Positions 21,191 through 31,960 of a DNA stretch of 64,000 nucleotides are shown piece after piece. The notes under the pieces are model-generated. The model worked only from the letters and a program-made list of their open reading frames with translations, had not been told where the DNA came from and searched no databases. The number at the start of each line of letters is the position of its first letter. Position 1 is the first letter of the stretch. The stretch comes from Carettochelys insculpta (Eukaryota > Chordata > Testudines > Carettochelyidae): contig NC_134161.1 of NCBI RefSeq assembly GCF_033958435.1, positions 62,001-126,000 on the forward strand, in the 5' to 3' direction. The translations under genes were made by a program, and so were the position numbers.

Positions 21191-24025
21191 GTGGGGAAGG
21201 AGGAGGAAACAATCAAGTGGGTTTCCTGGGTGAAGAGGAGAAAATGGAGCAATTGGCCCCTTCTCTAAGATGCTTGTACACTAATGCCAGAAGCCTGGGG
21301 AACAAACAAGAAGAATTAGAGGCCCTGGCACAGTCACACAAGTATGAGGTGGTTGGAATAATGGAGACTTGGTGGGACGACTCACAAAACCGGAGCACGG
21401 TGGTGGAAGATTATAAATTGTTTAGAAAGGACAGAAAGGGGAGAAAAGGAGGAGGAGTTGTGCTCCGTGTGAGGGAGCAGCATGATTGCTCAGAGCTCCA
21501 GTATGAGGAAGGAGAAAATCCAGTTGAGTGTCTTTGGGTTAAGCTCAGAGGTGGAAGTAAGAGAGGTGATGTTGTAGTTGGTGTCTGTTATAGACCACCA
21601 GATCAGGGAGAGGAGACAGATGAGGCTTTCTTCAGGCAGCTAAGTGAAGCTTCCAAATCACAGGCCCTGGTTCTCATGGGAGACATTAATCATCTGGACA
21701 TTTGTTGGGAGACCAATGCATCAGCACACACACAATCCAGGAAGTTTTTGGAGAATGTTGGGGATAACTTCTTTGTACAAGGGCTGAAGGAACCGACCAG
21801 GGGTCGTGCGCAACTTGACCTGCTGCTCACAAAGAGGGAAGAACTAAAAGAAAAAATAGAAGTGGGAGGGAACCTGGGCTGCAGTGACCATGAGATAGTA
21901 GATTTCATGATCTGGACAAAAGTAAGAAAGGTGAGGGGTAACATACAGACCCTTGATTTCAGAAGAGCAGACTCTGACTCCCTAGGAGACCGGATGAGCA
22001 GGATCCCTTGGGAAACGAAGATGAAGGGGAAAAGAGTTGAAGAGAACTGGCAGTACTTTAAAAAAGTCTTACTGAAGGCACAGGAACAAACCATCCAGCT
22101 ACATAGTAAGAAATGGAAACATGGTAGGCAACCGGCTTGGCTTAACAGGGAAATACTTAGTCCGCTTAAACTCAAAAAGGATACATACAAGAAATGGAAA
22201 CATGGACAGCTGACTAAGGAGGAGCATAAACATATGGCTGGAGAATGCCGGGCATTTATCAGGAAAGCGAAAGCACAATTGGAACTGCAGCTGGCAAGGG
22301 ATGTGAAGAGTAACAAGAAGGGTTTCTACAGGCATGTGAACAATAAACGGGTTATCAGAGAAGGCGTGGAGCCATTGCTGGATGAGGGAGGTAACCGAGT
22401 GACAGATGATGCAGGAAAAGCTGAAGTACTCAATGCTTTTTTTGCCTCAGTCTTCACGGACAAAGTCAACTTCCACATGATGGTCCTAGATGATGCACTA
22501 TGGGAAGGTGGAGGGCAGCCATCTGTGGGAAGAAACAAGTTCTGAGCTATCTAGAAAAACTAGATGTGCACAAGTCCATGGGTCTGGATTTAATGCACCC
22601 CAGGGTACTGAGGGGACTGGCAGAGGTCATTGCTGAACCTTTGGCCATTATCCTTGAAGACTCTTGGAGGTCAGGGGAGATACCAGATGACTGGAAGAAG
22701 GCAAACGTAGTGCCCATCTTTAAAGAAGGAAAGAAGGACAATCCAGGGAACTATAGACCCGCCAGCCTTACCTCAGTCCCTGGGAAAATAATGGAGGGAA
22801 TCCTCAAGGAATCCATTTTAGAGCACTTGGAAGAGGGGAAAGTGATCAAAAGGAGACAACATGGATTCACCAGGGGCAAGTCCTGCCTCACCATCTGATC
22901 AGCTTCTATGACAAGGTAACAAGCTCTGTGGACATGAGGAAGTCAGTGGATGTGATATACCTTGACTTCGGCAAGGTTTTTGATCCGGTCTCCCACAACA
23001 TTCTTGTCCATAAGTTAAGGAAATAAGAACTGGATCATTGGACTATAAGATGGATAGAAAGCTGGCTTGATGGTCAGGCCCAACGGGTAGTGGTCAATGG
23101 CTCAATATCTGGATGGTGGTCTGTTTGAAGCAGAGTGCCGCAAAGCTCGGTTCTGGGGCAAGTGTTATTCAACATCTTTATTAATGACCTGGATGAGGGA
23201 CTGGGTTGCACCCTCAGCAAGTTTGCGGATGACACAAAACTAGGGGGAGACGTAGATATGTTGGAGGGTAGAGAGAGAATCCAGAGGGACCTGGATAAAT
23301 TGGAGGACTGGGCCAAAAGAAATCTGATGCGGTTCAATAAGGAGAAGTGTAGAGTCCTGCACCTGGGGGGGAAGAATCCCAAACATCGTTACAGTCTGGG
23401 GACTGACTGGCTCAGCAGCAGTATGATGGAAAGGGACCGAGGGGTTATGGTGGATGAAAGGCTGGATATGAGTAAACAGTGTGCCCCTGTAGCCAAGAAA
23501 GCTAACAGCATTCTGGGGTGCATTAGGAGGAGCATTTCAAGCAGAACTAGAGAAGCAGTTATTCTTCTTTATTCGGCACTGGTGAGGCCACATCTGGAAT
23601 ATTGTGTCCAGTTTTGGGCCACCCAGTATAAAAAGGATTTGGATTTGCTGGAGGAGGTTCAGCGAAGGGCAACAAAAATGATTAAGGGTCTGGAGCACAA
23701 GACCTATGAGGATAGGCTGAGGGATTTGGGCTTGTTTAGTTTCCAGAAGAGAAGACTTAGAGGTGATTTAATAGCAGCCTTCAACTTCCTGAAGGGGAGC
23801 TCTAAAGAGGAGGGTGAGAAACTGTTCTCAGTGGTGTCAGATGGCAGAACAAGGTGTAATGGTCAGAAGTTACAGAAGGAGAGGAGTAGGTTAGATATTA
23901 GGAAAAACTACTTCCCCAGGCAGGTGGTGAAGCATTGGAATGTGTTGCCTAGAGAGGTGGTGGATTCTCCATCCCTTGAGGTTTTTAAGTCCCGGCTGGA
24001 CAAGGTCCTGGCTGGGATGACTTAG
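21190..24025 (+). pseudogene. CR1 ORF2: endonuclease plus reverse transcriptase, broken
   Basis: Frame 21157-22545 gives the endonuclease: LYTNARSLGNKQEELEAL, IMETWWDD (catalytic Glu), GVCYRPPD, GDINHLDICW and GCSDHEIVDF (SDH block). Frame 22500-22898 gives the start of RT: KSMGLDLMHPRVLRGLAE, PDDWKKANVVPIFKEGKK and NYRPASLTS. Frame 23135-24025 gives [18 protein letters not shown] (palm, with catalytic DD intact) and the C-terminal [19 protein letters not shown]. At least two frame changes and stops separate the blocks, so no full-length protein is made. Confidence 0.88.
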
Positions 24026-24103
24026 CGGGGGTTGATCCTGCTTGAAGCAGGGGACTGGACTAGATGACCTCCTGAGGTCCCTTCCAGCCCTATGATTCTG
24101 TGA

Positions 24104-24256
24104 AGTGGCTATTCCTCTTTATTCGGCACTGGTGAGGGCACATCTGGAATATTGTGTCCAATTTTGGTCCCCCCAGTATAAAAAGGATGTGGATTTGCTG
24201 GAGCAGGTTCAGCAAAGAGCAACAAAAATGGTTAAGGGGTTGGAGCACAAGACCTT
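24104..24256 (+). pseudogene. Second CR1 family 1 fragment fused downstream
   Basis: Right after the CR1 3' end, the sequence repeats CTCTTTATTCGGCACTGGTG and GTATAAAAAGGATGTGGATT, matching 23,565-23,705 of the neighbouring CR1 (about 90 percent by eye). It encodes [20 protein letters not shown]. It then switches without gap at about 24,257 to the 5' UTR of the family 2 element. Confidence 0.8.
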
Positions 24257-24838
24257 GCGACCGGGGCTCTTGCAAACAGGCCGACTGCTAACAGGTGGGA
24301 GTTTTGAGAGGGGCTCTCCTGGTGAAGGAGGGAGCAAACTACAGCACCTTGAGGTAAGTGGCTGTCTAGAGTGTGTGGGTGTTTGTGTTTGGGGGTTCTG
24401 GGCTTGTGTTTGTCTGTTTGTTTGGAGTTTGTAGTGCTGGGCTGTCTGTTTGAAAGGCCGTGTGCTTAGGCTGGCAGTTGGAAGCTGTGAGCCTTGATTA
24501 GGTTTGAAATCTAAACCTCTGTGCTGATTGGCTGAGCTGTAGCCAGAGGGAGGGGATATCAGGAAGGCCACAGCCTTTTAAACCCCACTGGCAAGTGACC
24601 AGGGCGGATGCGACCGGGGCTGTTGCAAACAGGCCGACTGCTAACAGGAGAGAGTTTTGAGAGGGGAGTTTAGAGGGGGAGCTTAGAGGGAGCTAGTTAC
24701 TTCTAACGTCCTTAAATCTTTTATAACATCCCTGTCTGAAACTTTTACTTAAGAACCCCATATGGAATTAAATTAAATCAGAGGAGGAAATGGAGGCAGA
24801 AGACCAGCAGCAGAGCAGGGGCTATCCTGTTTATTGAG

Positions 24839-25709
24839 TTGAGTGTAATATGTATGATTATCTATCCTTGTGGGTGGGTGGCTTATGTGTGCACTCAATG
24901 CAAGGAGCTCCTGGCCCTCAGAGACCAAGTGTGGGCTTTGGAGACCAGGATGGCTGAACTGGAGGAGCTAAGGGAGGCAGAGAGCTATGTTGATGAGGCT
25001 TTGTGGGATGTAGTAGGGCTGTCCCACCTCCAATCTGACAGCCCCGATGCTGTTAAGGAGGATGAAAGGCTCAGGGAAGGAGAGCAGTCAATGGGGGCAG
25101 AGGGAAACCATCCCATAGTTGGGACCCTCCTTCCAGAGGGTGCTATGGTATCCTCTCGTGCGGAGGACACCTCTCCGGGGGAGGGAACGCCAGTTGTTAG
25201 GAAGAGGCAGGTGTTAGTAGTGGGTGATTCGATCATTAGAAATATAGATAGTTGGGTTTGTGATGACCGGGAGAACTGTATGGTGACTTGCCTGCCTGGT
25301 GTAAAGGTTGCGGATCTTTCGAGGCATCTCGAGAGACTTATATGCAGTAGTGGGGAGAAGCCGGTTGTTGTGGTACATGAAAGTACCAATGACATAAGGA
25401 AGGGCAGGAGAGATGTCCTGGAGGCCAAATTTAGGTTGCTAGGAAGGAGCCTGAAATCCAGGACCTCTATTGTGGCATTCTCAGAAATGTTTTCAGTTCC
25501 ACGCGCAGGGCCAGGGAGGCAGAACTTCAGAGTCTCAATGCGTTGGTGAGACGATGGTGCAGGGAAGAAGGGTTTAGATTTGTTAGGAACTGGGAACACT
25601 TTTGGGGTAGGGGGAGCGTATACAGGAAGGATGGGCTCCACCTAAACCAAGGTGGATCCAGGCTGCTGGCATTAAACATTAAAAAGGTCGTAGACGAGTG
25701 GTTAAACTA
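24839..25709 (+). pseudogene. CR1 family 2 ORF1 (coiled coil plus esterase)
   Basis: Frame 24839-25549 begins with a short Cys-containing segment (CTQCKELLALRDQVWALETR) followed by a heptad-like stretch, LETRMAELEELREAESYV. An SGNH hydrolase domain follows: VLVVGDSIIRNID (block I, catalytic Ser) and VVVHESTND (block III, normally HVGTND). After the stop at 25,549 a second frame carries YRKDGLHLNQGGSRLLAL (block V Asp/His). A frameshift near 25,520 splits the domain. CR1 ORF1 proteins bind RNA and carry this esterase. Confidence 0.8.
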
Positions 25710-25903
25710 GGAGATGGGGGAAAGCCGATTGGAGCAGAGAAGCACGTGGATCGGACGGAGACTTCTCTTAGGCGAGACTCCATTGATAGAGATTCTCTAG
25801 AATTCAGTCAGAAAGAGAAGAAGGAGATGATAGAGTATGGGCCAGATCAGATGAGAAACAATCACATGTAAGAGAATCCAATACATCAGGGAAGGGCAGG
25901 CAT

Positions 25904-26797
25904 ATGAATAGCGGTAGCTTTTTAAAGTGCTTTTACACAAATGCTCGAAGTCTGTCTAATAAGGTGGGGGAATTAGCGTACCTCATATCAAAGGAGGAGT
26001 TTGACATAATAGGCATCACGGAAACCTGGTGGAATAAGGACAATCAGTGGGACACGATCATACCGGGATATAAAATATATCGGAAGGACAGAATGGGCCG
26101 AGCGGGTGGCGGAGTGGTACTGCATGTGAAAGATAATATAGAATCAAATGAAATAAAAATCCTAAATGAATCCAAATGTTCTATGGAATCACTATGGATA
26201 GCAATTCCTTCCTCCGATGGGAATATAGCAGTAGGGATATATTATCGACCACCTGACCGGGACAGTGATAGTGATGCTGAAATGCTAAGGGAGATTAGAG
26301 AGGCTATCAAAATAAAAAACTCACTAATAATGGGGGATTTCAATTATCCCCATATTGACTGGGTACAGGTCACCTCAGGAAGGGATTCAGAGAGAAAATT
26401 TCTTGATGCCTTAAATGACTGCTTCTTGGAGCAGCTGGTACAGAAACCCACAAGGGGAGAGGAAATTCTTGATTTAGTGCTGAGTGGAACACAGGATCTG
26501 GTCCAAGAGGTAACTATTAAAGGACCACTTGGAAATAGTGACCATAACATACAAACATTTAATATTCCTGTGTTGGGAAGAACACGGCAACAGTCCAACA
26601 CTCTGGTATTTAATTTCAAAAAGGGGAATTTCACAAAAATGAGGAGGTTAGTTCAACAGAAATTAAAAGGTAGAGTAACGAGTAAAATCCCTGAACACTG
26701 CATCTTACTTCCCTATATAAAACTATGGTACGCCCACATCTTGAGTACTGCGTGCAGACGTGGTCTCCTCACCTCAAAAAAGATATATTGGCATTAG
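25904..26797 (+). pseudogene. CR1 family 2 ORF2 with endonuclease fused to C-terminal tail
   Basis: Residues 1-245 form an almost intact endonuclease: CFYTNARSLSNKVGELAYL, GITETWWNKDNQWD (catalytic Glu), IYYRPPDRD, GDFNYPHIDW, GNSDHNIQTFNIPV. The reading then passes through KLKGRVTSKIPEHC into [20 protein letters not shown], which in the 9.5-10.3 kb copy lies after the RT palm. So the RT (no FADD) is deleted but the frame stays open. The end of ORF2 continues in another frame (26914-27198: [20 protein letters not shown]). Confidence 0.85.
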
Positions 26798-27194
26798 AAA
26801 AGGTTCTCAAAAGGGCAACTAAAATGATTTAGGGTTTGGAATCGGTCCCATAGGAGGAGAGGCTAGAGAGACTGAGACTTTTCAGTCTCGAAAAGAGGAG
26901 ACTGAGGGGCGATATGATAGAGGTATATAAAATCATGAATGGTGTGGAGAAAGTGAATACAGAAAAGTTACCTACTTGTTCCCATAATATAAGAACTAGA
27001 GGACACCAAATGAAATTACTGGGTAGCAGGTTCAAAACTAATAAAAGAAAGTTTTTCTTCACACAGCGCACAGTAAACCCGTGGAACTCCTTGCCAGAGG
27101 ACGCTGTGAAGGCCAGCACTCTAACAGAGTCTAAAAAAGAGCTCAATAAATATTTGGAGGTTAGGTCCACAGATGGCTATCACATGTCACAGTT

Positions 27195-27475
27195 TTAGAC
27201 AAAAGCCAAACCAACCACCCCCCCGTCCCACACACACACCAGCTGCACTTGACTTCTCTTTGCCAAAGCCTTCCCCACACTTCCTGCTGCCTGGAGGGAG
27301 ATTCATGATCTGCAGGGGGGCTGGTGCTACTGGGCTCAGTCATTCACAGCTCTGCCTGGTCTGTGTGACTCCACCCAGCACAAGCTGAGCTTCCTCCAGT
27401 GCCTTATAAGATCTAAACACCATCAAAGCTGGGCAGCCCCAAGTGTTGGGGCTGGCAGGGGGTCAGGTGTGGGCA
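27195..27475. repeat. Direct duplication partner of 3.94-4.20 kb
   Basis: Same order and orientation of words as 3,935-4,200. The unit leads directly into the RTE-like fragment, as it does at 4.2 kb. Confidence 0.7.
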
Positions 27476-27870
27476 GACAGCAGAGCTTTATCTGATATTT
27501 CGAGGAAAGAGGTAGAAAGATTAGTGGTACGACTAAAGAAAAACAAATGCCCTAGAAATGATAAGATCATGGGAGAGATGATCAAATACAGCAGAGAAAG
27601 TATGAGTCAGGAAATACACCAACTATGTAACGTAGCACGGAAGGAAGGAAAGTCCACTAAGGAATGGACAATGTCCGCGCTTGTGACAATACACAAGAAA
27701 GGAAGTGCACAGAAGGATTACCCTGACAAGTCATCGAGGCAAGCTGCTGCTGCTGGTACTGATGGAGAGACTGAGACCAAAGAAAAAGGAACATCTAACA
27801 GGCAAGTAAGTGGGATTTGGGAAAGATAAAAGTACCATACAGCATATACAGACACTAAGATTAATAGCAG
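27476..27870 (+). pseudogene. RTE-like LINE fragment
   Basis: Frame 27443-27829 encodes EVERLVVRLKKNKCPRNDKI, then MGEMIKYSRESM and KEWTMSALVTIHKKGSAQKD, the RT N-terminal region, followed by frameshifted TDGETETKEKGTSNRQVSGI. The canonical SPG of motif 1 reads CPRN. No catalytic palm. Confidence 0.7.
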
Positions 27871-27904
27871 AGAACGCTCGCTGAAAGAACAAGGACATCT
27901 GCAA

Positions 27905-28722
27905 CTGCTTCATTGGTTGGGAAGGAGGCTCTTGAAGAGTTCCACCAGGATTTCAACAGTTTCCATCCACCCCACCATCAACCTTAGTCCGGACCAGTTC
28001 ACACAAGAGATCCACTTCCTGCACACTACTGTGCAGATAAGCGACGGTCACATAAATACCACCTGACACCGAAAACCCACAGACCTCTATGCTTATCTAC
28101 ACGCCTGCAGATTCCATCCAGAGCAGACTACACGATGCATTGCGCACACCCAGGCACTGAGGTACAACCATATTTGCTCTGCTCCATCAGAGACAAACAT
28201 CTCCAAGACCTTTACCAAGCTTTCCTCAAACTACAATACCCACCTAAGGAAGTGAGGAAGCAGATTGACAGAGCCAGACGGGTACCCAGAAGCCACCTGC
28301 CTCAAGACAGGCCTCGCAAAGAAAACAAGAGAACACCACTGGCTGTCACATAGAGCCACTACCTAAGGCCTCTCCAATGTATCAATTGTGATCTGCAAAC
28401 CATCTTGGACAATGATCCCTCACTCCCACAGCCCTTGAGCGGCAGGTCTGTCCTTGCCTACAGACAGCCTGCCGACCTGAAACAAATTCTCACCAGCAAC
28501 TATAGGGCACAACAGAGTAACTCTAAACTGGGAACCAAGCCCTGCAACAAACCTTGCTGCCAATTGTGCTCGCATATCTACACCATAAATATCATCACAG
28601 GACCAAACAGCAACCACACCATCAGCGGCTCCTTTATCTGCACATCTACTAATATAATATACGCCATCATGCACCAGCAACGCCTCACTGCAATTTACAT
28701 TGACCAAACTGGAGCGTCTCTA
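27905..28722 (+). pseudogene. Penelope-like element fragment, interrupted by a MITE
   Basis: Translation in broken frames aligns with the element at 37.4-38.4 kb: EFHQDFNSFHP-like start, EIHFLHTTVQISDG, HRKPTDLYAYLHACRFHP, then GPNSNHTISGSFICTSTNII and AIYIDQTGASL, the start of the GIY-YIG endonuclease. At about 28,723 the domain is cut by the MITE terminus GGCCGTGTCTACACTAGCC. Several stops show it is inactive. Confidence 0.8.
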
Positions 28723-28940
28723 TGGCCGTGTCTACACTAGCCAAAAAGTGGCCATTTCAAAGTTTACTACTGAAGCACTGAAATACATATTCAACCCCCA
28801 TTAGCATGCGGGCGGCCGCGGCACTTCGAAATTGACGCGTCTCACCGCCGCACGTCTCGTCCCGATGGGGCTGCTTTTCGACAGGACCCCGCCTGCTTCG
28901 AAGTCCCCTTGTTCCCATCTGCTCATAGGAACGAGCAACT
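28723..28940. mobile_element. Palindromic MITE, left half
   Basis: Starts GGCCGTGTCTACACTAGCC, then GGCCATTTCAAAG, GAAGCACTGAAATACATATT, CATTAGCATGCGGGCGGCCG and ACCCCGCCTGCTTCGAAGTC, matching one arm of the fold-back MITEs. The matching right arm is not evident, so the copy is truncated or diverged near 28,940. Confidence 0.6.
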
Positions 28941-29780
28941 GAGCGAGCCAGCCTGCCCAGTGACAGCTCACAAGGGCCCTTTCACAAAGGAGCAAGAGGC
29001 AGCTGCAGGGTCATGGGGGCTCTGGAATTAGCTTGCTCCCCCTCCCCCACTGCTCAGAATCCCAACTGGGCATCCCCTCTGCCCCTCCCCCACCACCCTG
29101 AACCCCAACCTGGCATCCCCCTCTCACACTCTGTCTCCCATTCCCCACTGCCCTGAGCCATGGCTGGGAATTCCCTCTGACCCTGCTGCCCCTCACCCCC
29201 TGTCCTAGGCCCCTGCCAGATGTCCCCACAGACCCTGCCTATCCCCTCCCTCCGCTGCCTTGATCACGAGATTAACATGGCCCATGTTCCCTGGCAGAGG
29301 GTAACACCATCACCCCCTGCTGCAATGTGCTTCCCATGGAGGGACCCAGCCTGCTGCCTGCTCCTGAGCTCAGCTGCTCCAGCTCACCCAGAGCACATGG
29401 CCTTGCACCAGCAGCTGCCCTGTCTGCTCTCCTACCCACAGACACAGAGCCCAGAGGAGCAGAGCCCACAGCTGTCACCCAACTCCAGAACCTTCTGCGT
29501 GTGCAGTGCTGAACCTGCCCACCACAATGACTGACCTACAACTCACTGCCACCCGCTCTGGGGCATCACCATATTAGTTACATGGCTCACATGTGCATCA
29601 CCACTTTCTCTCACCTGAGGCAGCCCATGGCCATGGCTTCCTCTTTGAAATTCAGCCTCCAGGTCAGAGCTGTTCTTCTCAGCAGGTGGGAGAGGAGATG
29701 CTCAAATGCTGTTTTGTGCCATTGCACACAGCCAAGCAGAGACAGCTCCAAATGCCCCCTCCACACTGAGAGCTTCCTGA
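28941..29780. other. No recognised gene; C-rich simple composition 29.03-29.25 kb
   Basis: 29,030-29,250 is a C-rich stretch with CCCTGAGCC- and CCCTCTG-type words. It may be related, inverted, to the G-rich region at 2.79-3.11 kb (both adjoin GCAGCTGC-type words). Nothing else is identified. Confidence 0.3.
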
Positions 29781-29860
29781 GGAGCAGCCAAGCAGGAAGA
29801 GAAAGGGGGCCTGGTCTCACATTGCCTTGGAAGAAAAGGCTGCAGAAAAGCAACTTTCGG

Positions 29861-29933
29861 TGGAAAATGGGGGTATTGATCCCACTACCGCTTGCATGCA
29901 AAGCAACCGCTCTGCCATCTGAGCTAATTCCCC
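29861..29933 (-). tRNA. tRNA-Ala(TGC)
   Basis: On the minus strand, 73 nt start GGGGAATTAGCTCAGATGGC. The acceptor stem is fully paired with two wobble pairs. The anticodon arm CTTGC-TTTGCAT-GCAAG has anticodon TGC. The T arm is GTGGG-ATCAATA-CCCCC. A TTTT run lies shortly downstream on the minus strand. The structure is better preserved than the paralogue at 5,575. Confidence 0.88.
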
Positions 29934-30039
29934 ACAGGATAAGCAGAAGCTCCTCCCCAGCCACCTCATTGTTGAGTCCATATGTCCCTGCTGCTCCCCT
30001 GGCTCCTTTCCAATGATGACACTTGTAAAACCAGTTCCT

Positions 30040-30600
30040 ATCAGCTGGCTGAGCTGTTCAGACACAGCTGCTTACAAGGCCACGGTGGCGGTTTCAAGCT
30101 CTAGGGGAGCCCTTGAGGCATCTTGACTAAGTGGCCTGGCTGCTATGGAGGGGGAGGTTCCAGCAGGCACAGGGAGCTGTGCAGGTCCACTCTTGTGGGA
30201 GGGCTGTAAGGGAGTCCCTGCCTGCATCACAATGCCACTGCCTGGGGGTGCTGGTGCCTGGCAGCCTGGCTTTGCAGAGCCTGGTGTCCTCTGACCAGGT
30301 TCTGCTGCCTGTGTCACCTCCCTGGGCTCGGACTTTCATTGAGCTGCCTGGGCAGGTGATGGACATGCAACAGGGGTGGCTCTGTGAACTGCAGAGGTCT
30401 GTAGCACGCGCTGCTTTGGCAGACGCTTCATTCCTGAGAGCAGCTGCAGAGGAGACGGTGGACAGTCAGTGTCTGTGGGAGGAGGGGTTCACACTGGGGC
30501 TCTGGGGCAGATTTTTATGCTTTTAATTACTGGCCATGTCTGTGATTTATTTGTGGAGCTGTTTTCAGAGTGCCCCACCCGGGTGTGTTCACGAGCCAGA
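30040..30600. other. No recognised feature
   Basis: The frames at + 30131-30526 and - 30072-30317 have no family I recognise. Confidence 0.35.
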
Positions 30601-30616
30601 GCTGTTTGAAAGCACC

Positions 30617-31088
30617 ACCCGGCTGAGGGGTACGACCAATGAACGAGCAGCACCCACCCGGCTGAGAGGTAGGACCAATGAACGAGCAGCACCCACCCGG
30701 CTGAGGGGTACGACCAATGAACGAGCAGCACCCACCCGGCTGAGGGGTACGACCAATGAACGAGCAGCACCCACCCGGCTGAGGGGTACGACCAATGAAC
30801 GAGCGGCACCCACCCGGCTGAGGGGTACGACCAATGAACGAGCGGCACCCACCCGGCTGAGGGGTACGACCAATGAACGAGCGGCACCCACCCGGCTGAG
30901 AGGTAGGACCAATGAACGAGCAGCACCCACCCGGCTGAGGGGTAGGACCAATGAACGAGCGGCACCCACCCGGCTGAGGGGTACGACCAATGAACGAGCA
31001 GCACCCACCCGGCTGAGGGGTACGACCAATGAACGAGCAGCACCCACCCGGCTGAGGGGTAGGACCAATGAACGAGCAGCACCCACCG
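30617..31088. repeat. 39-bp minisatellite, about 12 copies
   Basis: A unit containing CGGCTGAGGGGTACGACCAA and TGAACGAGCAGCACCCAC repeats every 39 bp with few changes (TACG/TAGG, GCAGC/GCGGC, GAGGGG/GAGAGG). Because 39 is divisible by three, several frames on both strands stay open (+ 30536-31171 with RLRGTTNERAAPT; - 30489-31550 with SYPSAGWVLLVHW). These frames are a by-product of the array; I do not call a gene. Confidence 0.95.
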
Positions 31089-31535
31089 CTCTCCAAAGGG
31101 AGAGGCTAAAGAGGGGTCCTTCGCCATGTAATGCTGGGGCTTCCCTGGGCAGTGGGCAGCCCCTGGCGTAGGGCAGGGAGAGCCATGAGCAGCAGGTGGG
31201 GAGGCCTGGGGGCATAGCGGAGAGAGCAGCAGATGGGTGGGCCGGTGGGAGCAGAGGTGGGAGCAGCAGGCAGACTGCAGTGGAAGACGCAGAGCAGGGA
31301 TGGGAGGAGGTGAACCGGGAGTGAGGGGAGAGCACAGGTGGGGCCTCAGAGGGAGGAGGCCGAGCGAGGAGTGTGGAGGGGACGGGGCCCAGTGAGCAAA
31401 CCAGTGACCCCCCCGCACTTCTGCAGAGCTCCAAGTGCTCAAATGAAGGTTCCACTTCTCGGGAGCTTCCAGCGCTGGCAGCAGCTGTTTGTGCAGAAGG
31501 GCTTTGGGAGCCTGGGGGCCCCAGTCTGCGTGTGC
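31089..31535. other. No recognised feature
   Basis: G-rich flank of the minisatellite. No domain or tRNA seen. Confidence 0.35.
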
Positions 31536-31539
31536 AGCC

Positions 31540-31650
31540 TGCACGTCCAAAGCGGCACTTTCACAACCTGCACGTCCGCCATTATGCTAATGAGGCTCTG
31601 CATATTCATGTCAGCGCCTCATTAGCATCTGCCAAAATCCCTCATTGTCC
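31540..31650. mobile_element. Short palindromic MITE fragment
   Basis: The core palindrome ATGCTAATGAGGCTCTGCAT / TCAGCGCCTCATTAGCAT is centred near 31,603. The flanking arms are short or degenerate. Confidence 0.5.
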
Positions 31651-31888
31651 TGCCCCTTCCAAAGGGAGGGAGTAGGGGAGATGTGCCCTGTTTGTGACTC
31701 TGCTCAGTGCTGTGAAAGTGACCTCTGGCATGAAGGGTGTAGTCACTGGCAGAGCCTCATCTTGACAGAGCTGAGCCATCCAGTGACAAGCAGCTGATCC
31801 ATTGCACTGAGCAAAGGAAGAAGAAAGATGCGTGTGAGGATTTGGGGCCCCCGTTGCCCATGTAAGTTATCAGAGAAAGGCAGAAAAT

Positions 31889-31960
31889 GGGCTTGTCTGG
31901 GACTTGAACCCAGGACCTCTCCCACCCGAAGGGAGAATCATACCCCTAGACCAACAAGCC
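31889..31960 (-). tRNA. tRNA-Pro(CGG)
   Basis: On the minus strand, 72 nt start GGCTTGTTGGTCTAGGGGT. The acceptor stem GGCTTGT / ACAAGCC is perfect. The anticodon arm TCTCC-CTTCGGG-TGGGAGA carries CGG. The T arm CTGGG-TTCAAGT-CCCAG is perfect. A minus-strand TTTT lies about ten bases downstream, a typical Pol III terminator. Likely functional. Confidence 0.93.

Larger units (their letters stand above)
20317..24103 (+). mobile_element. CR1 LINE, family 1, 5' end to 3' end with internal damage
   Basis: The 5' end is marked by the loss of segmental-duplication similarity at 20,316. The 5' UTR holds two related monomers that start AACAGGAGCA (20,317 and 20,686, offset 369 bp). ORF1 and ORF2 remnants follow. 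The 3' end reads GGTCCCTTCCAGCCC then ATGATTCTGTGA, the CR1 3' signature. At 3.8 kb it is somewhat short for a full CR1, mainly because the ORF1 N-terminal half is missing. Confidence 0.88.
24257..27182 (+). mobile_element. CR1 LINE, family 2, with internal RT deletion
   Basis: It begins with two 5' UTR monomers starting GCGACCGGGGCT (24,257 and 24,610, offset 353 bp). ORF1 (24.84-25.71 kb), the ORF2 endonuclease (25.90-26.64 kb) and then the ORF2 C-terminus (26.70-27.18 kb) follow. The RT fingers and palm are missing. It ends within the last ORF2 codons near AGATGGCTATC, without the TTCTTATG 3' tail found in the 9.45-kb copy. Confidence 0.85.

Noticed and set aside
30489..31550. 353-codon minus-strand ORF and matching plus-strand ORF over 30.5-31.2 kb as a repeat-rich protein gene
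   Set aside because: The openness follows from a 39-bp unit without stops in several frames. There is no start context, domain or sequence conservation outside the array.
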